This document shows positions 58,326 to 64,000 of a stretch of 64,000 nt of DNA, in pieces. The notes beneath the pieces were generated by a model. That model did not search any database. It saw only the letters and a program-made list of their open reading frames with translations, and was not told where the DNA came from. Source of the stretch: Granulicella aggregans (lineage in GTDB: Bacteria; Acidobacteriota; Terriglobia; Terriglobales; Acidobacteriaceae); contig NZ_JAGSYE010000002.1 of assembly GCF_025685565.1 (NCBI RefSeq), positions 1,240,001-1,304,000 of the forward strand. Direction: 5' to 3'. A program made the position numbers and the translations under genes. Positions within the stretch are counted from its first letter, which is position 1. Each line of letters starts with the position of its first letter.

Positions 58326-59921
58326 CTAAGGTATGGCGACGGTGAAGGACGAGACCCTCACCGCGCCGTCTAGAGATTGGGTGGCGTAGTTGAAGATGGC
58401 GTAGCGGTAGCCCATGAAGTAGTGCCAGTCGCGGGTGAAGGCGAAGGGCTTGCCGAGTGGAGTGAAGGTCTTGCCGTCAAGGCTATAGGCGAAGGTTCCG
58501 GTGCGGTCCGGGCCAGATCGGAAGTTCGATGTCGTGTCGGCTGAGGCTCGGAGCCAGATCTTGTGGGCAGTTATGGGGGCGCTGGCGACTTCGGTTCCCG
58601 TGGCGGTCGTCTTCCAATGTTCGTCCATGGTGAGGTTGTCTTCCATGGCGACGCGGAGGGAGCCGTTGTCGCGGACGATGCCGATCCAGGCGGTGGAGTC
58701 GCGGAAGAGGGCGAGACCGGCGCGATCGCCATCTTTCATGTGGGAGAGATCGAGCTCGATGGTAGCGTTGGAGACCGGGCCGAGGATGCGGTGGGTAAGG
58801 GTGTTGCGGGCAGCGTAAATGTCGTTGGTGACGGTTGCGGTCTGGAGCTTGAGGCCGTTGTGGAGGGACCACTTTGCGTTGTCGGGGTTGTGGTTCCACT
58901 CCCACTCCGGGCTGAGGGTGGTGCCGCGGAAGTGGTCGGTGCCGGTGTGGGAGGTCTTGTCCTGCGGGGACAGTGGATAGGGCAGCGCTGTGGGCCAGGT
59001 GTTGTCGGTGAGATTGAGGGAGGGCCAGCCGTCGGCGTCCCATGTGAGGGGGGCGAGGACGGGGATGCGGCCGTTGGGGTAGGCATCGACGAAGGCCATG
59101 TAGTACCAGTCGCCCTTCTGAGTTTCAACGATGCCGCCCTGGTGGGGGCCGCCTCCGTATGGGATGGGGGCTTTCGCGTTGATGACGAGCTTCTGCATCG
59201 TGTAGGGGCCGAAGGGGCCGGTGGTGGATTTGAGGACATACTCGTCATTGGGCGGACGGGTGGTGAAGATGTAATAGCTGCCGTTGATCTTGTAGAAGCG
59301 CGAGCCTTCGATGTAGTCGACACCGATGGGAGCGGTGAAGACCTCCTGCGATTTCACCTCGCGGGTTCCGTCGGGCGAGAGCTGGGCGACGTGGAGGGTC
59401 TTTGCTCCGTAGGCGACGTACATCGTGTCGTCGTCATCGACGAGTAGACCGGCGTCGTAGTAGCACTGGGGAAGGACGGCGTGGCGCTTCCATGGGCCTT
59501 CGGCGGCGGTGGCGGTGTAGATGTAGGTCTGCTTGAATTCAATGCAGCCGCCCCAGTAGAAGGTCTTGTTGCTGTTGCGGTAGCCGAGGAAGGATGCCCA
59601 GGAGCCTTTGACGTAGGCGTTGCCGCCGTTGAGGTCGTAGGCGGGGGAGAAGTCGAGTACCGGGATGGAGTGGCCGACGTACTTCCAGTTGACGAGGTCT
59701 TTCGAGCTGAGGATGGGCGCTCCGGGGGAGTACTGCATGTTGGAGGCGGAGTAGTAGAAGGTGTCTCCGACGCGGAGGATGTCGAGGTCGGCGAGGTCTT
59801 CGTAGAGGACGGGGTTCTGGAAGACGGGGTTCTGGAAGGCGGGCTTCTGAGCGGTGACTGGGCGAAGACCGAAGGACGCGATCAGTGTGAAAGCGAGAAG
59901 GCAGAGGTTGGATTTGGTCAT
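58326..59921 (-). CDS. Secreted GH43 glycoside hydrolase
   Basis: 531 residues from the ATG at 59921 (AAGGGG six bases upstream). Signal peptide MTKSNLCLLAFTLIASFGLRPVTAQ. The five-bladed GH43 propeller shows the catalytic base region YEDLADLDILRVGDTFYYSAS, the pKa-modulating Asp in YYDAGLLVDDDDTMYVAYG, and the acid Glu in DYIEGSRFYKINGSYYI. A C-terminal beta-sandwich (FRGTTLSPEWEWNHNPDNAKWSL) follows, as in GH43_12-like xylosidases and arabinofuranosidases. ADLD replaces the commoner ADPD. It acts on plant arabinoxylan-type glycans outside the cytoplasm. Confidence 0.9.
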   Translation of the reverse strand: MTKSNLCLLAFTLIASFGLRPVTAQKPAFQNPVFQNPVLYEDLADLDILRVGDTFYYSASNMQYSPGAPILSSKDLVNWKYVGHSIPVLDFSPAYDLNGGNAYVKGSWASFLGYRNSNKTFYWGGCIEFKQTYIYTATAAEGPWKRHAVLPQCYYDAGLLVDDDDTMYVAYGAKTLHVAQLSPDGTREVKSQEVFTAPIGVDYIEGSRFYKINGSYYIFTTRPPNDEYVLKSTTGPFGPYTMQKLVINAKAPIPYGGGPHQGGIVETQKGDWYYMAFVDAYPNGRIPVLAPLTWDADGWPSLNLTDNTWPTALPYPLSPQDKTSHTGTDHFRGTTLSPEWEWNHNPDNAKWSLHNGLKLQTATVTNDIYAARNTLTHRILGPVSNATIELDLSHMKDGDRAGLALFRDSTAWIGIVRDNGSLRVAMEDNLTMDEHWKTTATGTEVASAPITAHKIWLRASADTTSNFRSGPDRTGTFAYSLDGKTFTPLGKPFAFTRDWHYFMGYRYAIFNYATQSLDGAVRVSSFTVAIP

Positions 59922-60107
59922 CGGTGGCCCCTTCATTCGCGGAGATTTGTCGAGCTTCTTATCTTGCCATGTGAGATGGGCGGGAGCGGTCGAGCTTCGC
60001 TCGATGTTCCACTCATAGCGGTGAAGCTGCGACGAATGGGGCACCCGGATTTGTGGCTTCGTCGAAATGACGTTTTCTTTTTTCGGTATTTAGGGCTATG
60101 GGTGCAC

Positions 60108-60848
60108 TCAGCAGCGGATGGTTTTGCGCTTTTGGCCTTGCTTGCCTAAGGCTTCCATTTTTGCGATGTACGCGGTAGCCAGGGGGACTTCGCAGGCGGT
60201 GTCGCCCATGTCCACCGAGACCTGGCCGATGCGGGCGGCGGTGGCTTTGGCGAGTGGCAGCAGGGGCGTGACGTAGCTGCCTACAGAGATGACGAAGCCG
60301 TTCATGGTTTAGCGGTGGCGTCCTTCGACGGTGAGTATCTTCCTTTCGACGAGGGCGAGGAGGCGTTCTATCTCGGCGAGGTCGAGGGCGTCGTCAGGCG
60401 TGACGACGAGCATGCCGGCCCAGGTACGCCAACCGGAGGAGGCGATGAAGTCACGCTTGGAGGTGATCCACTCGGTGGCCATGTGGTGGGCGTGCGGACT
60501 TTCGACGGCGACCCAGGGGACGGTGTGCTCGGCGATTATGGACATGCCGTGGGAGTTTTCGGCCCAGCGCTGGAGCTCGCGGCGCGACATGAGGCGACCG
60601 TCGGCGAGGATGCCTGCGAGGTACATGGCGTCCATATTGCCGGTGTCGTATAGGTCGAGCGCCAGGGCCTGGAGTTCGGCAGGGTTCTTCTTCAGTGGCT
60701 TGCTGATCGATTTGGCCAGTGTCTTGAGGTCGGCGTTGCTGACACCGTAGGTGCGTTCGAGGGGTATGCCGTGGCGGGCGTAAGTCTTGCGGTAGGTTTC
60801 GCTGCCTAGGGATTTTAGGTCGTCGAGGACGGATTGGGCCGTGGGCAT
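60108..60848 (-). pseudogene. DNA alkylation repair protein, split by one in-frame stop
   Basis: The frame encodes an AlkD-type HEAT-repeat DNA glycosylase homologue: 179 residues (MPTAQSVLDDLKSLG ... ALVERKILTVEGRHR), then TAA at 60311-60309, then in the same frame Thr and MNGFVISVGSYVTPL ... DMGDTACEVPLATAYI ... GKQGQKRKTIRC. In the family the junction normally reads R-V-R-Y-T-M-N-G-F, so the stop replaces the Tyr codon. No frameshift is needed. The 3' part could restart at the ATG three bases after the stop, or the gene may be inactive. Confidence 0.85.
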
Positions 60849-60900
60849 GGGATGCCTCTCAACAGGGGAGTTTGGAGCTTACTGAAGACTCTGGAATAGA

Positions 60901-61000
60901 ACGAAAGCCGTACCCCAGCGGCTAAAGCCGCATTGCGAGGAGAGCGGTTACGGCACGACTGAAGCCGTGCCCTTAAGCAAAACCGGGTATTCCAGTGAGT
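60901..61000 (+). repeat. Two-hairpin intergenic repeat
   Basis: CCCAGCGGCTAAAGCCGCAT (stem GCGGC/GCCGC), then GGTTACGGCACGACTGAAGC with CGTGCCCTTAAGCAAAACCG. It is among the best-preserved copies. The gap 60849-61110 also holds a partial AGATCCTCCGC element at 61051-61077. Confidence 0.82.
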
Positions 61001-61110
61001 TTTTCGAAGCCCGGTCTAGCAGCAGGTTCTTCGGGGCCTGGTTGAACAGCAGATCCTCCGCTGCGCAAAAGATGACAAGGTTTAGGAGGAAGGATGACAG
61101 GACATAAGGC

Positions 61111-61938
61111 CTAATTGCGGATGGCGGTGATCTGTAGGTACTCGTTTCTTACGAGGGTGTGGGACTCGGGGTTCGGGGATACGTTAGCGCTGGACCAGAG
61201 GGCGGTGAGATCGGCGGCGAGGGCTTCCTGGCCGGTGGAATCGAGGCGAGCGAAGGCCATCTGGGTCGGGCCGAAGTATTTGCGAAAGAAGTCGACTGCA
61301 CCGGCGGGGCTGACGGCCATGTCGAAGTCAATGGGGATGAGTTGGGTTTCGATGTTGGTGAAGAAGGGCGCGAGACGTTCGCGGACGGTGGCGTCGTCGC
61401 CCCAAAGCGAGGCCGGGGCGATGCCGGGTGGCGAGGGGACGTGCATGCTGCCGACCTTGAACATTCTGCCGGAGAAGCTGGCGGGGTTCCAATTGGCCAT
61501 GGCGAGGAGGCCGCCTGGTTTGAGGACGCGGGCGCACTCGGAAGCAACAAGTGCGGGGCGCGGGGCGAACATGGCTCCGAACATGGTGGTGACAGCGTCG
61601 AAGGAGGCGTCGGCGTAGGGGAGAGCTTCCGCGTCTCCCTCGTCGAAGGTGATCGCGAGGCCCTCGGCGGCGGCGCGTTCACGGGCCTGGATGAGAAGGT
61701 TGGTAGCGATATCGACGCCGGTGACGATGGCTCCGGAACGAGCAAGCGGGATCGCGGAGTTTCCGGTGCCGCAGGCGATATCGAGAACGCGGGCACCGGG
61801 AGCGATGCCAAGCCGTGCGATGAAATCATCGGCTGAGCCAGAGATGGTCTTGGCGACGACACCGAAGTCACCGGCCATCCAGGTAGCGCGCATGGATCGT
61901 TTGAGGGCGGAGATATCTGGAACGGCGGTTGCGCTCAT
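61111..61938 (-). CDS. Class I SAM-dependent methyltransferase
   Basis: 275 residues. Rossmann-like Methyltransf_11/25 fold: motif I ARVLDIACGTGNSAIPLA, acidic end of strand 2 GVDIATNLL, motif EGDAEALPYADASFDAV, then VLKPGGLLAMANWNP. UbiE-like in style, but the substrate cannot be told. It is divergent from an SDR gene, with a palindrome lying between. Confidence 0.9.
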   Translation of the reverse strand: MSATAVPDISALKRSMRATWMAGDFGVVAKTISGSADDFIARLGIAPGARVLDIACGTGNSAIPLARSGAIVTGVDIATNLLIQARERAAAEGLAITFDEGDAEALPYADASFDAVTTMFGAMFAPRPALVASECARVLKPGGLLAMANWNPASFSGRMFKVGSMHVPSPPGIAPASLWGDDATVRERLAPFFTNIETQLIPIDFDMAVSPAGAVDFFRKYFGPTQMAFARLDSTGQEALAADLTALWSSANVSPNPESHTLVRNEYLQITAIRN

Positions 61939-62053
61939 GGCGGTTCTTCTCCGGGATTCGAGGAATGGGAGAAGGGTGCTTGATCAGGGGCGGAACGTCA
62001 AGCCGTGTCATACAGCCGGCATAAGAATCTTTTTGGAAACTTTGCTGAATCCT

Positions 62054-62069
62054 TAGACCGACCGGTCTA
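62054..62069. promoter_or_regulatory. TetR-type palindromic candidate operator
   Basis: TAGACCG-AC-CGGTCTA, a perfect 7-bp inverted repeat with a 2-base spacer, 50 bp before the SDR ATG and 115 bp from the divergent methyltransferase ATG. The TetR gene downstream of the SDR is the natural candidate to bind it. Confidence 0.7.
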
Positions 62070-62119
62070 CTCATATGAGCATGGCTGCCATAAGGAGCCA
62101 CTTCACAAAGGAGATCACG

Positions 62120-62923
62120 ATGTCTAACAAAGGTACTGCCCTCATTACCGGAGCTTCCACGGGAATTGGCACCGTCTATGCCGATCGCCTCGCAAAGCGT
62201 GGTTACGACCTCATCCTTGTCGCGCGCAGCAAAGACAAGCTCGACGAAGTCGCACAACAGATCCAGTCCAGCACCGGCCGCAAGGCAGAGGTACTGCAGG
62301 CCGATCTCGCTGTTCCAGCGGACGTGAAGCGAGTCGCTGAGCGTCTTGCCACGGACGACTCCATCACCGCGTTTGTGAACAACGCCGGCATCGCCTCGGC
62401 CAGCAAGCTGCTGGATTCGGACCTGGACTATCTCGACCAGATTGTTCAGATCAACGTCACGGCTTTCACCCGCCTTGCCATTGCGGCTGCGTCAAGCTTC
62501 GTGAAGAAGTCGAGCGGCCTCATCATCAACATCGGTTCGGTAGTGGCGCTCGCGCCCGAGCTGTTGAACGGCGTCTACAGCGGCAGCAAAGCGTTTGTGC
62601 AGAACTTCAGCATCTCGCTCAAGAACGAGCTTGCGGACAAAGGCGTGAAGGTCCAGGTGGTACTGCCCGGCGCGACCGCCACTCCGCTTTGGGGCAAGGC
62701 TGGCGTCAACGTGCACACCGACCTTCCTGCCGAGTGGGTCATGACCACAGAAGACATGGTCGATGCGTCGCTTGCCGGCCTGGACCAGGGCGAGTTTGCG
62801 ACGATTCCCGCTCTGCCTGAAGCGTCCCTCTTTGAGACCTACGAGAAGTCGCGGCTGGCCCTTGCGCCCTTCCTTTCACAGAAGAACCCTGCTCCGCGTT
62901 ACGGCGTTGGAGAAAAGAAGTAA
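62120..62923 (+). CDS. SDR-family oxidoreductase under TetR control
   Basis: 267 residues from the ATG at 62120 (AAGGAG 7 bases upstream; an in-frame ATG at 62075 overlaps the operator-proximal leader). Motifs: TGASTGIG, VARSKDKLDEV (NADP-type), NNAGIAS, Ser in NIGSVVAL and YSGSK. It resembles the DltE/YdfG-like group of SDRs. Its C-ending codon preference differs from the G-rich plus-strand genes around it, a hint of different origin or expression. It shares direction with the TetR gene 68 bp downstream. Confidence 0.9.
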   Translation: MSNKGTALITGASTGIGTVYADRLAKRGYDLILVARSKDKLDEVAQQIQSSTGRKAEVLQADLAVPADVKRVAERLATDDSITAFVNNAGIASASKLLDSDLDYLDQIVQINVTAFTRLAIAAASSFVKKSSGLIINIGSVVALAPELLNGVYSGSKAFVQNFSISLKNELADKGVKVQVVLPGATATPLWGKAGVNVHTDLPAEWVMTTEDMVDASLAGLDQGEFATIPALPEASLFETYEKSRLALAPFLSQKNPAPRYGVGEKK

Positions 62924-62942
62924 ACGCAACCGATACGATAAG

Positions 62943-62970
62943 GGACGTTGACCTATCTGGGCCAACGTCC
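62943..62970 (+). terminator. Hairpin between the SDR and TetR genes
   Basis: GGACGTTG (62943-62950) and CAACGTCC (62963-62970) form an 8-bp stem with a 12-base loop and only two Ts after it. It may act as a weak terminator or attenuator separating the two genes. Confidence 0.5.
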
Positions 62971-62991
62971 TTCCACGGAAAGAGAGACGCT

Positions 62992-63627
62992 ATGCCGTCC
63001 CAAACCGATATTGAAACAAAGGGCGTGTCGCACGCGAAGTCGAGCCCTACATCGACGCACGATCACCTCGTTGATGTAGGGCTCGCTCTCATGCGCAAGC
63101 AGGGGTACGGGGCCACCGGACTCCAGGAGATCCTGCAGGCTGCGGGTGTCCCGAAGGGCTCCTTCTATCACCACTTTGCGAGCAAGGAGGAGTTCACTGC
63201 AGCAGTCATTGAACGCTACTTCACGCGCGCTAGCGAGTTTGCTCAAAAGCATCTTCTTGAAGAAAAGGATCATCCGCCGCTTGGAAGGCTCCGGCGCTAC
63301 TTTGAAGCGTTGGTCAAGACGGCGGGCCAGTCGGCGCCGCTGCCCGGCTGTCTCCTCGGGGATCTGAGCCTTGAGGTCGCCGACGCGAGCCCGCTCCTTC
63401 AACGGCATCTCAGCGACAGTTTCACGGGATGGCAGGCTGGCGTCGGGATGGTCCTACGTGAAGCGGTCGAGAGGGGCGAGTTGCCGAAGTCCACAAAGGT
63501 CGAATCCCTGGCAGGTTTCATTCTCAATAGCTGGGAGGGCGCTTTGCTTCGTTCTCAGGCGGACAAGAGCGATGCTCCTCTGAAGGACTTTCTGCACTTC
63601 GTGTTCGATGACTTGCTGGTGGCGTGA
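62992..63627 (+). CDS. TetR/AcrR-family transcriptional regulator
   Basis: 211 residues. HTH: VGLALMRKQGYGATGLQEILQAAGVPKGSFYHHFASKEEF. The ligand domain contains PLPGCLLGDLSLEVAD, where the Cys lies at a position like the reactive Cys of NemR-type electrophile sensors. It probably represses the SDR gene through the TAGACCG palindrome. Ligand unknown. Confidence 0.92.
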   Translation: MPSQTDIETKGVSHAKSSPTSTHDHLVDVGLALMRKQGYGATGLQEILQAAGVPKGSFYHHFASKEEFTAAVIERYFTRASEFAQKHLLEEKDHPPLGRLRRYFEALVKTAGQSAPLPGCLLGDLSLEVADASPLLQRHLSDSFTGWQAGVGMVLREAVERGELPKSTKVESLAGFILNSWEGALLRSQADKSDAPLKDFLHFVFDDLLVA

Positions 63628-63715
63628 CCCGTTTTGAGCTGTGGCCGTAAATCGGAAAGCTTCGTCCTTCGAAGTATTGGGCGTATGGGGTGAAGGCTTG
63701 TAATCTATACGACTG

Positions 63716-64000
63716 ATGTCTGAAGAACACAAGCAAAGCGGGGCCTATGCCGGGGCGAAGATCGGGATCGACTTTGGGACGACGAATAGCTCCGTCGCAA
63801 TCTATACGGGTGATGGCCGAACGGAGTTGGTCTCCTTCCCTTCGCTGAAAGGGCTTACGGAGAGCTACCGGTCGGTGCTTTACCTGGAGCAGATGAAGGC
63901 GGCGGGGCGGACGCAGTTGAAGAGCTTTACTGGGCCGCAGGCGATCGAGCACTATCTGCAGGCGGAGTCGCCGGGGCGCTTGATTCAGTCATTGAAGTCT
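63716..64000 (+). CDS. Hsp70-family protein, 5' part (runs off window)
   Basis: 95 residues are visible from the ATG at 63716 to the window edge; no stop is reached. After a short leader (MSEEHKQSGAYAGAK), IGIDFGTTNSSVAIY is the phosphate-1 motif of the Hsp70/actin ATPase fold. FPSLKGLTESYRSVLYLEQ continues as in Hsp70-like proteins of the YegD type. ATP-driven chaperone activity is inferred; substrate-binding domain not visible. Confidence 0.85.
   Translation, partial: MSEEHKQSGAYAGAKIGIDFGTTNSSVAIYTGDGRTELVSFPSLKGLTESYRSVLYLEQMKAAGRTQLKSFTGPQAIEHYLQAESPGRLIQSLKS

Overview
The window is 64 kb of a high-GC chromosome from a free-living, didermic, polysaccharide-degrading bacterium. The gene set suggests an Acidobacteriota lineage of the Granulicella/Terriglobus/Edaphobacter type: many secreted glycoside hydrolases (GH38, GH8, GH20, GH43), large beta-barrel proteins, a fused E1 alpha-beta ketoacid dehydrogenase, DUF1501 and DUF255 proteins, and dispersed intergenic hairpin repeats. 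This placement is inference from gene content; no rRNA is present. I see no phage, plasmid, IS or CRISPR element.

Layout. 1-12.8 kb: 3' part of a multi-PAS histidine kinase, a small secreted Gly/Tyr-rich protein, an ALDH7-type dehydrogenase, a patatin lipase, an outer-membrane barrel, a secreted GH38 alpha-mannosidase and a phospholipase-D/cardiolipin-synthase-like enzyme. 13-20 kb: a secreted propeller-like protein, then the most interesting locus: ribonucleotide reductase nrdA-nrdB on the minus strand behind a cobalamin riboswitch. NrdB has Phe at the radical-Tyr position and Glu at the first metal-ligand position, the Chlamydia-type class Ic (Mn/Fe) signature. 20-27 kb: sugar permease plus ribokinase, a NUDIX hydrolase, a GH8 exo-oligoxylanase-like enzyme and a propeller-GGDEF sensor. 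27.5-31 kb: two Flp pilins (+) facing two TadE-like genes and one TadG-like gene (-). 31-34.8 kb: ispG, a MerC-like protein, a divergent HxlR/qorB pair with a palindromic candidate operator, and tRNA-Arg(CCU). 34.8-46.4 kb: DUF1501, fused E1, cupin/JmjC-like protein, two small coiled-coil paralogues, MscS, DUF255 and TolC. 46.8-60 kb: an unknown secreted protein, truA, an M20 peptidase, a porin, GH20 plus nagA, a second SDR/HxlR divergent pair, and GH43. 60-64 kb: a DNA alkylation repair gene broken by one stop codon, a methyltransferase, an SDR-TetR pair with a palindromic candidate operator, and the start of an Hsp70-family gene.

Two larger-scale patterns cut across the genes. First, the plus strand is C-rich to about 27 kb and G-rich afterwards, whatever the gene orientation. 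That is an origin-type GC-skew switch, or an inversion edge. Second, at least two intergenic repeat families recur. One is a roughly 100-bp element with two potential hairpins (six copies); the other is a group of GTCATC-ended imperfect palindromes. The oriented elements tend to change direction together with the skew.

How the genes work together: secreted hydrolases release mannose, xylose, N-acetylhexosamine and arabinose/xylose units, while RbsK with its permease and NagA handle imported sugars. TolC, porin and barrel proteins serve the outer membrane. RNR expression appears to be tied to cobalamin supply, which would make sense if a B12-dependent RNR is encoded elsewhere.
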